Both the position numbers and the translations under genes were made by a program. The notes under the pieces are model-generated. The model worked only from the letters and a program-made list of their open reading frames with translations. It had not been told where the DNA came from and made no database searches. This document shows, piece by piece, positions 9,391 to 16,641 of a DNA stretch of 64,000 nt. Every line of letters starts with the position of its first letter. The first letter of the stretch is position 1. The stretch is from Nonlabens agnitus (GTDB lineage: Bacteria; Bacteroidota; Bacteroidia; Flavobacteriales; Flavobacteriaceae). Location of the stretch: the NCBI RefSeq assembly GCF_002994045.1, contig NZ_MQUC01000003.1:1340501-1404500 (forward strand), written 5' to 3'.

Positions 9391-10637
9391 TCCTAATCAA
9401 AAACGCGCACATCCATCATCCAGATGGTAATTATCACGATAAGAGAATGGATATTCTCATCAAGGATGGAATTATTGAAGACATAGCCACATCCATCAAA
9501 ACAAAAGCCGATCAAGTTATTGATCACGAGGATCTCCACTTGTCCATAGGTTGGTTTGATAGTAGCGTAAGTTTTGGTGAACCTGGATTTGAAGAGCGTC
9601 AAACCATGAAAAACGGGCTGGATACTGCTGCCAGCAGTGGCTTTACTCATGTGATGCTCAATCCTAACAATAAGCCTAACCCACAAGATGCATCAGGAAT
9701 CAACTATTTAAAATCCATTAGTGCTGGACATGCCACGACTCTTCATCCTGTAGGTAATTTTACGATCGATCAAAAAGGAGAACATCTTGCAGAGCTTTAT
9801 GATATGCATCAAGCAGGTGCGGTGTCCTTCTATGATTTTAAGCATTCACTGGAAAATGCCAACCTGCTAAAAGTTGGTTTACAATATGTGAAACCATTTA
9901 ATGCGATAATTCAATCCTTTCCTCAAGATGCTCAAATCGCTGGTAAAGGAATGGTCAATGAAGATGCGGCTGGCACACAATTAGGCTTAAAAACCATACC
10001 TAAGTTTGCCGAAGAATTACGCATCGCTAGAGACATCGAAATAGCAAGATATACAGGTGCCGCCTTACACATACCAACGGTAACAACAGGTGCATCATTG
10101 GACCTCATTAAAAAGGCCAAAAAAGAAGGCCTTAGCATCACCTGTAGCGTGTCTGTTCACCATATACTGAAGAATAGCGAAAACCTGAACGAATACGACA
10201 CGAACTTTAAAGTGCAGCCACCATTAAGGGAAGCCAGTGAGAATAAGAATCTGATCAAACATATTAAATCAGGTACCGTGGACATGATCACGACAGATCA
10301 CATCCCGTTGACCATTGAGGCGAAAAATGTAGAGTTTGATCAGGCAGATTATGGTACGATTGGTTTAGAAAGTGCCTACGGCGCTTTGAGCCAAAAGTTA
10401 GATCAGGATACCATCATAAGATTGCTAACGTCAGGATACAAATTATTTTTGCTAGAAATACCTAAACTTGAAGAAGGTGCAGCAGCAAACCTATCTTTTT
10501 TCACTCCGCAAGGAACTAGCACTTTGGATAAGAACAAACTCAAAAGCACATCAAAAAACAGCCTTTTCCTAGGTTCTAAAATGACCGGAAAAGTCCTGGG
10601 TGTTTATAATAACGGTAAATTGATTTGGAATGAATAA
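9387..10637 (+). CDS. dihydroorotase-like protein lacking the metal ligands (probable pseudoenzyme)
   Basis: The 416-residue protein aligns along its whole length with class I dihydroorotases (amidohydrolase fold), the third step of pyrimidine synthesis. The catalytic metal ligands are mostly lost. The DxHxH motif is DSSVS (FDSSVSFGEPGFE), the following Arg of LREPG is Gly, the AHCED His region reads IQSFPQD, and HVST reads PTVTT. In TDHAPH the Asp and first His are kept (TDHIPL). Structural parts such as NPNN and the PPLRE segment are preserved, so the fold is under selection. A non-catalytic role, like the inactive DHOase partners of aspartate transcarbamylase known in other bacteria, is an inference. 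It overlaps both neighbours (4 and 8 bases). Confidence 0.88.
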   Translation: MILIKNAHIHHPDGNYHDKRMDILIKDGIIEDIATSIKTKADQVIDHEDLHLSIGWFDSSVSFGEPGFEERQTMKNGLDTAASSGFTHVMLNPNNKPNPQDASGINYLKSISAGHATTLHPVGNFTIDQKGEHLAELYDMHQAGAVSFYDFKHSLENANLLKVGLQYVKPFNAIIQSFPQDAQIAGKGMVNEDAAGTQLGLKTIPKFAEELRIARDIEIARYTGAALHIPTVTTGASLDLIKKAKKEGLSITCSVSVHHILKNSENLNEYDTNFKVQPPLREASENKNLIKHIKSGTVDMITTDHIPLTIEAKNVEFDQADYGTIGLESAYGALSQKLDQDTIIRLLTSGYKLFLLEIPKLEEGAAANLSFFTPQGTSTLDKNKLKSTSKNSLFLGSKMTGKVLGVYNNGKLIWNE

Positions 10638-10986
10638 AGATCCACAAGGCAAGTCGTTAGCGCTTTTAGCTTATGCAAGTGCGTTATTTTTGTATGTACA
10701 TCTCATGCTTTTCATCGCCGTGTTAGGAGTTGCCATTTTACTAAACTACAACAGGAATCAGCCGTTTGCCGCCTTTCATCACAGGCAAATGTTGGGGATT
10801 GCCTGTATCGCATTCTTGATTACTGCATTTGGCAGCATTCTACCTAGTGGTTGGATCGCTTTTGTATTGATCAGCCTTATCTTTTTAATGGCAATTTTAG
10901 GTTTTGCGGATGCCTATAAAAACCAAACTACACCACTACCCTACATAGGCGAGCAATTTCAAAAGTGGTTTACCTTTATCAAATAA
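10630..10986 (+). CDS. small three-helix membrane protein, DUF4870-like
   Basis: A 118-residue protein with three predicted helices (about residues 10-40, 58-76 and 78-95) and the motif PFAAFHHRQMLGI between the first two. That resembles the FHxRQ motif of DUF4870/Tic20-like proteins, often labelled import component. No function is established. It overlaps the upstream gene by 8 bases and ends just before the ATG of the esterase, so it is the third gene of the operon. Confidence 0.75.
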   Translation: MNKDPQGKSLALLAYASALFLYVHLMLFIAVLGVAILLNYNRNQPFAAFHHRQMLGIACIAFLITAFGSILPSGWIAFVLISLIFLMAILGFADAYKNQTTPLPYIGEQFQKWFTFIK

Positions 10987-10987
10987 T

Positions 10988-11653
10988 ATGAATACAGATT
11001 TGAGTCTACACTATATCTCGCGCCCTGCAAACCGGAAGAATGCACCATTACTAATATTGGTACATGGCTATGGTAGCAATGAACAGGATTTATTCTCCTT
11101 TGCGCCACAAATGGACGCTGGAATTCACATCGTTTCGGTTAGGGCGCCCTACGAGTTGCCTCCTTATGGTGCGGCGTGGTATGCTATTGATTACACCGCA
11201 GATAAAGGAAAGTTTTCTGACCTAAATCAAGCTAGGCAAAGCATCCAGTTGCTCAAAAAATTTGTCGGCGAAGTGAAAGATCGTTATGATGTCGATGCAA
11301 ATAGCATCAATATGTTGGGCTTTTCCCAAGGTGCCATTTTATCCATGGCCATGGCCTTATCTGAACCTTCTATTTTTAAAAATGTAGTTGCGATGTCTGG
11401 TTATTTGAATGAAGATCTTGTAGTGGATATGGATAGATTGGAATCTCGCTTTCGCGAAAGCGAACTAACGACCAACTTCTTCATTTCCCATGGTACGATG
11501 GATCAGGTTATACCATTTTCATGGGCAATGCAGGCTCAACCTGTTATGGAACGACTGGATGTGGATTATGTTTTCAAACAATATCCAATGGGTCATGGCG
11601 TCTCACCAGAGAATTTTCACGATATGAAAAGGTGGCTGGAAAGCCGCCTATAA
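10988..11653 (+). CDS. carboxylesterase/phospholipase-type alpha/beta hydrolase
   Basis: A 221-residue serine hydrolase of the phospholipase/carboxylesterase family. The oxyanion region is LVHGYGSNEQDL (about residues 24-35), the nucleophile elbow is GFSQGA (about 117-122), the acid is in HGTMDQVIP (about 167-175), and the histidine is in GHGVSPE near residue 203. No signal peptide is visible, so it is probably cytoplasmic and acts on small acyl esters. A palindrome copy between nucleophile and acid is read as RFRES (LESRFRESELT). It is the last gene of the four-gene operon and faces the convergent minus-strand gene with no space between. Confidence 0.9.
   Translation: MNTDLSLHYISRPANRKNAPLLILVHGYGSNEQDLFSFAPQMDAGIHIVSVRAPYELPPYGAAWYAIDYTADKGKFSDLNQARQSIQLLKKFVGEVKDRYDVDANSINMLGFSQGAILSMAMALSEPSIFKNVVAMSGYLNEDLVVDMDRLESRFRESELTTNFFISHGTMDQVIPFSWAMQAQPVMERLDVDYVFKQYPMGHGVSPENFHDMKRWLESRL
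11447..11462. repeat. palindrome copy 3 (exact), inside the esterase gene
   Basis: Exact CGCTTTCGCGAAAGCG read in the RFRES frame, between the nucleophile and acid loops of the hydrolase. Confidence 0.95.
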
Positions 11654-12157
11654 TTATCGATAACGATCATTAAGAACCGCTGCAGTGGTTTCAAGAGTGA
11701 TGTTTTCCTCATCGACAATGGTGTAAGTGACCAGCAACTCACCCCATTGATTGTTGTCTGAAAAATTGACCAGCACCCATTTGTGATTGACAAATCTCGT
11801 GTCATTCACTTGAAAACCCCGACCTTGACCCGTGAACGGCACTAGCGGATTCCCGCCCGCGGTAAGATTGAGTTCCAGCAATTGATCCGTTACATTTTGC
11901 TGTACCCGTTCTGAGGTCCAGCCCAATTTCTCAAAATAATTTTTGGCTTCTTGATGCTGTTCCAAGGTAAAATTGAGCGGCTGGTCAAGCCTAGCGTCTG
12001 CGATGCTGTCTAGGAGCGCTTCCTGCTCTTGAGTTTTGGCTCTCAAAGAAATCACGTCCTTTTCAATAGACTCTTGATAGTTTCTACCGTTGACGTAGAG
12101 TATCAAAGCAATCAAGGCTGCAAATATGAATAGGTATAAAAAGAGATTACGTCTCAT
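11654..12157 (-). CDS. membrane-anchored protein of unknown function
   Basis: A 167-residue protein with one N-terminal TM helix (NLFLYLFIFAALIALILYV, about residues 4-22), a short coiled coil (about 30-55, SLRAKTQEQEALLDSIADA), and a soluble domain facing the periplasm (LGWTSERVQQNVTDQLLELN, later WVLVNFSDNNQWGELLVTYTI). I do not recognise the domain. Its start overlaps the stop of the MBL-fold gene by 4 bases, so the two are co-transcribed and translationally coupled. Confidence 0.75.
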   Translation of the reverse strand: MRRNLFLYLFIFAALIALILYVNGRNYQESIEKDVISLRAKTQEQEALLDSIADARLDQPLNFTLEQHQEAKNYFEKLGWTSERVQQNVTDQLLELNLTAGGNPLVPFTGQGRGFQVNDTRFVNHKWVLVNFSDNNQWGELLVTYTIVDEENITLETTAAVLNDRYR

Positions 12158-12927
12158 GAATGGGATGTTAATTGTAATGTGTCATAGGCTAGAAATACAT
12201 TTTCAGAAAGCTTTTTTTCAACTTCTGCATGAAAGCCTAAATGGAAACTGATATGGGTAAAATAGGTACGTTTAGGCTGAAGTTCTTCTACTAATGCTAA
12301 AGCTTCTTCCACATTCAAATGGGTTTTGTGTGGTTCATACCTCAAGGCATTAATGACTAAAATATCTAGATTTTTGAGCTTTTCCTTTTCTTCTGCTTCT
12401 ATAGTCTTGACATCTGTCATATAGGCAACATCACCTATACGAAAACCATGAACCGGAATAAATCCATGACTCGCGAGAATGGGTTTGATGATGACTCCAT
12501 CAATAATTAGATCATCTGTATCAAATAGATGGATATCGAGATCTGCCACACCAGGATATTTGTCTTCTTCCTTGAACATGTAGCTAAATCGATCTTCCAA
12601 AGATTCTTGAACCCGTTGCGACATATAGCATTGAATCGCACCTTGCCTGAAAAAAAATGGCCTTAAATCGTCCAAGCCTGCCGTATGGTCTGCGTGTTCA
12701 TGGGTAAACAAAAGCGCATCAAAATGGTTAATACGATTGGTCAACATTTGTTGTCTAAAGTCAGGACCACAGTCGATTATGAATCGTTTGTCATCCACTT
12801 CTATGGCCGCACTTACTCTTAACCTTGTGTCTCTAGGATCGGTACTTAGACACACAGGATGATCGCTGCCTATGACAGGAATTCCTTGAGATGTACCGGT
12901 GCCTAGTATGGTGAGTTTTACTTTCAT
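12154..12927 (-). CDS. MBL-fold metallohydrolase, PhnP-like
   Basis: A 257-residue metallo-beta-lactamase-fold protein. It has LGTGTSQGIPVIGSDHPVC at the N-terminus (typical of the PhnP/ElaC-like branch), the metal motif THEHADHTAGLDDLRP (about residues 75-90), YMTDVKT with a metal Asp near 170, and a C-terminal HISFH. Family members include the cyclic phosphodiesterase PhnP and lipoate-related hydrolases. No phosphonate genes are nearby, so the substrate is open. It is cytoplasmic and coupled to the downstream membrane protein by a 4-base overlap. TACTTTTA, a weak -7, lies about 15 bases upstream on its strand. Confidence 0.88.
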   Translation of the reverse strand: MKVKLTILGTGTSQGIPVIGSDHPVCLSTDPRDTRLRVSAAIEVDDKRFIIDCGPDFRQQMLTNRINHFDALLFTHEHADHTAGLDDLRPFFFRQGAIQCYMSQRVQESLEDRFSYMFKEEDKYPGVADLDIHLFDTDDLIIDGVIIKPILASHGFIPVHGFRIGDVAYMTDVKTIEAEEKEKLKNLDILVINALRYEPHKTHLNVEEALALVEELQPKRTYFTHISFHLGFHAEVEKKLSENVFLAYDTLQLTSHS

Positions 12928-12955
12928 TAAGTTAGGTTAAAAGTATTGATATTTT

Positions 12956-12985
12956 TTTGTTCTACTAGGACGTTCGTTACCTTTG
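12956..12985 (+). promoter_or_regulatory. complete Bacteroidota promoter (TTTG, 18-base spacer, TACCTTTG)
   Basis: TTTG at 12956-12959 and TACCTTTG at 12978-12985 are separated by 18 bases. This is the best match to the full -33/-7 consensus in the window. It lies 24 bases before the ATG of the 487-residue conserved gene. Confidence 0.7.
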
Positions 12986-13009
12986 TTTACAACATATAAA
13001 GACGTTTAC

Positions 13010-14473
13010 ATGGCTATTACCTTACCAGGAGATAACGATTTTGAGTCAGTTCCTTCCTTAAAGAACAAAGCTTTAAGAATAAATCTAAATCGCAATATCT
13101 ACGGGACCTTTGCCGAAATAGGTGCTGGTCAGGAAACGGTAAGACATTTCTTTAGGGCTGGTGGTGCCTCTGGAACCATCGCAAAAGCTATGAGCGCCTA
13201 CGACAAAGATTTTTCTGATGCTGTTTATGGTATTCAAGATGATGGTCGATATGTGACAGAATCCAGACTGCGCAAAATGCTCCAGCATGAAACAGATCTG
13301 ATTGAAGAGCGTATTTCCAGAGAAAAACATCCAGATAAATTATTCTTTACCTACGCAAATACCGTTGCTACAATTGACTTTGCCAAAAAGTTTTTAGGTC
13401 ATGGTTGGGTAGGTATTAAATTTCAAGCAGCGCCTGGCGAAGAATATAGCGAGATCATTCTACACGTTAGATTCAAAGAACGTGATGCCCGATTGCAACA
13501 GATTACTTTAGGAATTCTGGGAACCAACTTGATCTACGGTGCTTTTTATAAGCATGACCAGCCTAAGAAGTTGTTGAAATACTTATACGATCACATCGAT
13601 AAGGATAAAATTGAAATCGATATGATCAATTTTGATGGTCCTCGATTTGCGCATGTTGATAATCGATTGATGAGTCTGCAGCTGTTACGTAACGAGATGA
13701 CGGAAGCCGTAATGTTTGGTCCAGATGGGAACAACATTCTTGCGGCAAGAATTCTTTACAAAAAGAACGTGTTGGCATTGCGCGGTAGCTTTAGACCAGT
13801 TACTAAGGTGAACATGGACATGTATCACAAGTCCAGAGCCATGTTTATCAAATCTGGAAAGGTCCAGGAAGATCGCTTGGAAACTATTTTTGAGATTACG
13901 CTCAGTAACTTAAAGGCTTCTGGTGAGATTGATGAAGAAGATTTCATGCATAGAGCGGAACTGCTTTGTTCATTAGGTCAAACGGTTATGATTTCCAACT
14001 TTAAGGAATATTATCGCTTGGTGGAATATCTAAACAATTATACAAAAGAGCGCATAGGTCTCGTCATGGGAACCAACAACCTCATTGATATATTTGATAC
14101 CCAATACTACAATCACTTGAGTGGTGGAATTCTCGAGGCCTTTGGGAAGCTGTTTTTCAAAGACTTGCGTGTTTACCTTTATCCTATGCAGGATGCAGAG
14201 ACTGGCGAACTTACCACCAGCGAGAACCTTAAGGTACATCCACGTATGAAGGAACTCTACAAGTTCTTCAAATACAATGGTCGCGTTATCGACATTGAAG
14301 ATTTTGACCCTACCATAGGTCACATCTATTCTCGCGAAGTACTTCGCATGATTGAGTCTGGACAAGACGGCTGGCAAGAAATGTTGCCAGAAGGAATCCC
14401 AGAATTGATCGATGAAGGTGACTTCTTTGGTTGCAATAAAAATTGTGAGGCTCAAGTCGATCAGGATCTATAA
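13010..14473 (+). CDS. conserved Bacteroidota protein of unknown function (487 residues)
   Basis: A soluble protein beginning MAITLPGDNDFESVPSLKNK. Conserved-looking blocks include IYGTFAEIGAGQETVRHFFRAGGASGTIAK (about residues 32-60), YANTVATIDFAKKF, RFKERDARLQQITLGILGTNLIYGAFY, and ALRGSFRPVTKVNMDMY (about 260). The C-terminus ends FFGCNKNCEAQ, a close cysteine pair. I remember near-identical blocks in many flavobacterial genomes under misleading transferred names, so I assign no activity. No signal peptide or TM helix is present. An upstream in-frame TTG overlaps the -7 promoter element, so the ATG is the start. It converges on bcp with a 6-base overlap. Confidence 0.85.
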   Translation: MAITLPGDNDFESVPSLKNKALRINLNRNIYGTFAEIGAGQETVRHFFRAGGASGTIAKAMSAYDKDFSDAVYGIQDDGRYVTESRLRKMLQHETDLIEERISREKHPDKLFFTYANTVATIDFAKKFLGHGWVGIKFQAAPGEEYSEIILHVRFKERDARLQQITLGILGTNLIYGAFYKHDQPKKLLKYLYDHIDKDKIEIDMINFDGPRFAHVDNRLMSLQLLRNEMTEAVMFGPDGNNILAARILYKKNVLALRGSFRPVTKVNMDMYHKSRAMFIKSGKVQEDRLETIFEITLSNLKASGEIDEEDFMHRAELLCSLGQTVMISNFKEYYRLVEYLNNYTKERIGLVMGTNNLIDIFDTQYYNHLSGGILEAFGKLFFKDLRVYLYPMQDAETGELTTSENLKVHPRMKELYKFFKYNGRVIDIEDFDPTIGHIYSREVLRMIESGQDGWQEMLPEGIPELIDEGDFFGCNKNCEAQVDQDL

Positions 14474-14917
14474 GATCTGATCGGTATGTTCTTTGGTTTT
14501 TACTTTTGAAATTACATCTTCAATCACACCATTTTCATCAATGACAAAAGTAGTGCGGTGAATCCCATCATATTCCTTTCCCATAAACTTTTTAGGACCC
14601 CAAACTTGGTACGCATTAAGTAGTTTGTGGTCTTCATCAGCTAGCAAATCGTAAGGCAATTCATATTTTTCCTTGAAATTGGATTGACGCTTAGGACTAT
14701 CGGCACTGGCACCTAGTATTTCGTATCCGCTTTCGCGAAAGCGAGATACATTATCTCTTAAATTGCAAGCTTCAGCAGTACATCCTGGCGTACTTGCTTT
14801 AGGATAAAAGAACAACACGAGTTTTTTGCCCTTAAAATCAGAAAGGGATACGATGTCACCATCTTGATTGGGAATTGAAAAATCAGGAGCTTTGTCGCCA
14901 GCTTTGAGAGTTGTCAT
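14468..14917 (-). CDS. bcp: thioredoxin-dependent thiol peroxidase (Bcp/PrxQ)
   Basis: A 149-residue peroxiredoxin. The peroxidatic cysteine is in FFYPKASTPGCTAEACNLRD (about residues 34-53), and the second Cys five residues later (GCTAEAC) is the resolving cysteine of the PrxQ/Bcp type. It reduces hydrogen peroxide and organic hydroperoxides with thioredoxin in the cytoplasm. The exact palindrome lies right after the active-site helix and is read as RFRES (SRFRESGYEILGASAD). By comparison with remembered Bcp sequences (RDNYEELKKAGYEVLG-like) the segment has normal length, so the palindrome seems to have replaced residues rather than been inserted. Confidence 0.95.
   Translation of the reverse strand: MTTLKAGDKAPDFSIPNQDGDIVSLSDFKGKKLVLFFYPKASTPGCTAEACNLRDNVSRFRESGYEILGASADSPKRQSNFKEKYELPYDLLADEDHKLLNAYQVWGPKKFMGKEYDGIHRTTFVIDENGVIEDVISKVKTKEHTDQIL
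14728..14743. repeat. palindrome copy 4 (exact), inside bcp
   Basis: Exact CGCTTTCGCGAAAGCG, read on the coding strand as RFRES a few residues after the peroxidatic and resolving cysteines. Confidence 0.95.
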
Positions 14918-14946
14918 AATGAAGTTTTTAAAACATAAAGATAGTA

Positions 14947-15612
14947 ATGAATAAGCAGGAAAAAGTAGATTTTGTCATCCAAACCTTGGAAGAGTTGTAT
15001 CCAGAAATTCCCGTGCCGCTGGATCACAAAGATCCGTACACACTTTTAATTGCTGTTTTAATGAGCGCACAAAGTACAGATGTACGCGTCAATCAAATCA
15101 CACCTTTGTTGTTTGAAAGAGCTGATAATCCTTATGATATGATCAGATTATCAGTGGAAGAGATTAGAGAGATCATCAAGCCCGTTGGGTTGTCACCTAT
15201 GAAAGCCAAAGGTATACATGGCCTAAGTCATATTTTGATTGACAAACACAATGGTCTGGTACCACAAACCTATGAGGAACTGGAAGAACTTCCTGCTGTA
15301 GGTCACAAGACGGCAGCGGTAGTGTTATCTCAGGCCTTTGGTATCCCTGCATTTCCTGTGGATACCCACATTCATAGATTAATGTATCGATGGAATCTAA
15401 CCAATGGTAAAAATGTGGTGCAAACAGAAAAAGATGCCAAGAGATTATTCCCTAAAGAAAAATGGAATGATCTGCACTTGCAGATTATATGGTATGGCCG
15501 TCAGTATAGTCCTGCGCGTGGATGGAATCTTGATGACGATATCATCACAAAAACAATAGGTAGGAAAACGGTTCTTGCAGAATACTACAAAAAGAAAACC
15601 CGTCTAGGCTAG
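14947..15612 (+). CDS. nth: endonuclease III-type DNA glycosylase without the Fe-S cluster motif
   Basis: A 221-residue helix-hairpin-helix GPD glycosylase. It shows LIAVLMSAQSTDVRVNQ (about residues 33-50), the HhH motif LEELPAVGHKTAAVVL (about 116-131) with catalytic Lys, and FPVDTHIHRL with catalytic Asp (about 140). It excises oxidised pyrimidines and nicks the abasic site. The C-terminus (IWYGRQYSPARGWNLDDDI) lacks all four cysteines that bind the 4Fe-4S cluster in E. coli Nth, with length otherwise normal. Cluster-free Nth proteins exist in other bacteria, so activity is still likely. Its last codons form one arm of a hairpin that serves as the terminator of the opposite strand. Confidence 0.93.
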   Translation: MNKQEKVDFVIQTLEELYPEIPVPLDHKDPYTLLIAVLMSAQSTDVRVNQITPLLFERADNPYDMIRLSVEEIREIIKPVGLSPMKAKGIHGLSHILIDKHNGLVPQTYEELEELPAVGHKTAAVVLSQAFGIPAFPVDTHIHRLMYRWNLTNGKNVVQTEKDAKRLFPKEKWNDLHLQIIWYGRQYSPARGWNLDDDIITKTIGRKTVLAEYYKKKTRLG

Positions 15613-15624
15613 GCATAGACGGGT
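15588..15624 (-). terminator. terminator of the small gene/sigma factor transcript, overlapping the end of nth
   Basis: Arms ACCCGTCTA (15598-15606) and TAGACGGGT (15616-15624) pair perfectly over 9 bp with a 9-base loop. On the minus strand the stem is followed by TTTTCTTTTT, the expected U tract, so it terminates leftward transcription. The stem includes the last codons of nth. Confidence 0.7.
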
Positions 15625-15645
15625 CAAGTAAATCTAAAACAAAAC

Positions 15646-15792
15646 TTAGTTGTTGAGTGTTTCAAAAGTCATATTATTAATTTTTACGACACTCAGTGCT
15701 TTTGAAAAGGATAAAATCCTTTGAATGGTTTCTGGCCGTGGCCCTGATGGTTTCAATGATTCTGGAGATGTTTGATTGTAAAGTTTTGGCAT
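15646..15792 (-). CDS. 48-residue conserved small protein next to the ECF sigma factor
   Basis: The frame reads MPKLYNQTSPESLKPSGPRP, continues ETIQRILSFSKALSVVKINN, and ends MTFETLNN before TAA. It is short, basic and soluble, with a PRPETIQRILSFSKALSVV core that I remember in similar small proteins across Bacteroidota. It begins 63 bases after the sigma factor stop and is followed by a strong minus-strand hairpin with a U tract, so it has its own transcript end and is probably co-transcribed with the sigma gene. No function is known to me; a role with the sigma factor is inference from position only. Confidence 0.7.
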   Translation of the reverse strand: MPKLYNQTSPESLKPSGPRPETIQRILSFSKALSVVKINNMTFETLNN

Positions 15793-15855
15793 GTGAATTA
15801 ATTATTGATTTATCACAAAACGCAAAAAACTAAGCAATATTATATCCAGAAAAGA

Positions 15856-16440
15856 TTATTGTGTTAAAACGATATTGTGTTTATCAATTACTTTACGCAG
15901 ATTGATCAAAGCGTAACGCATTCTTCCCAAGGCAGTGTTAATACTAACATCTGTCGTCTCTGCTATCTCCTTAAAAGACATCTCTTTATAAATGCGCATG
16001 AGTAGGACTTCCTTTTGGTCTTCAGGAAGTTCGTCAATCAACCTTTTGACATCACTGTGCACTTGGTCTGTAATCAACGCAGATTCAATACTGTCCTCAC
16101 CGTCACTGATGACATCAAAAATATCAAAGTCGTTACGGGATTGAAACTTAGGCATGCGCTTGTTCCTACGGAAATGATCGATAACAAGATTGTGTGCAAT
16201 TCTCATTACCCAAGGTAAAAACTTACCTTCTTCATTATACTTGCCACGTTTGAGCGTGCGTATGACTTTGATAAAGGTATCTTGGAAAATGTCTTCGGTA
16301 ATATCTCTGTCCAATACTTTGGAGAAAATAAAACCGTGAATTCTTTGTTGATGTCTTTTGATGAGGATTTCTAGAGAAGATTCCTGACCACTCATGTACT
16401 GTTTTACCAGTACCGCATCACTTGCGTCTTTGAAGTTCAT
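15856..16440 (-). CDS. ECF-type RNA polymerase sigma factor
   Basis: A 194-residue sigma-70 family protein. Region 2 spans about residues 20-95 (LIKRHQQRIHGFIFSKVLDRDITEDIFQDTFIKVIR, then KFLPWVMRIAHNLVIDHFRRNK), and region 4 spans about 130-185 (LPEDQKEVLLMRIYKEMSFKEIAETTDVSINTALGRMRYALINLRK). There is no region 1.1 or 3, as in ECF sigmas. The ATG giving MNFKDASDAVLVKQYMSG is preferred; the frame stays open for nine more codons upstream, but those residues are unlike family N-termini. No anti-sigma factor is adjacent; only the 48-residue gene follows. Target promoters cannot be inferred. It is transcribed divergently from uvrA. Confidence 0.92.
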   Translation of the reverse strand: MNFKDASDAVLVKQYMSGQESSLEILIKRHQQRIHGFIFSKVLDRDITEDIFQDTFIKVIRTLKRGKYNEEGKFLPWVMRIAHNLVIDHFRRNKRMPKFQSRNDFDIFDVISDGEDSIESALITDQVHSDVKRLIDELPEDQKEVLLMRIYKEMSFKEIAETTDVSINTALGRMRYALINLRKVIDKHNIVLTQ

Positions 16441-16628
16441 ACAATAACAACTAACGATCTTTTTCAAATGGAAACCGATCTGTTTTAAAGTAGTTTTATT
16501 GTATACGCTGTGTTTAAATTTTGTTAACGGGTTAAAGATAACAACATTTGTTCCAAACTAACAAAATAAGTCATTACAATTTAACATATTAATGATTACA
16601 TAGAATCCATTATCGTTGAACCGCTTGT

Positions 16629-16636
16629 TATCTTTG
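16629..16636 (+). promoter_or_regulatory. -7 promoter element deciding the uvrA start
   Basis: TATCTTTG ends 5 bases before the ATG of uvrA. An in-frame GTG two codons upstream begins at the last base of this element and cannot be in the transcript, so the ATG is the start and the mRNA would be leaderless or nearly so. Confidence 0.55.
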
Positions 16637-16641
16637 TGTTT

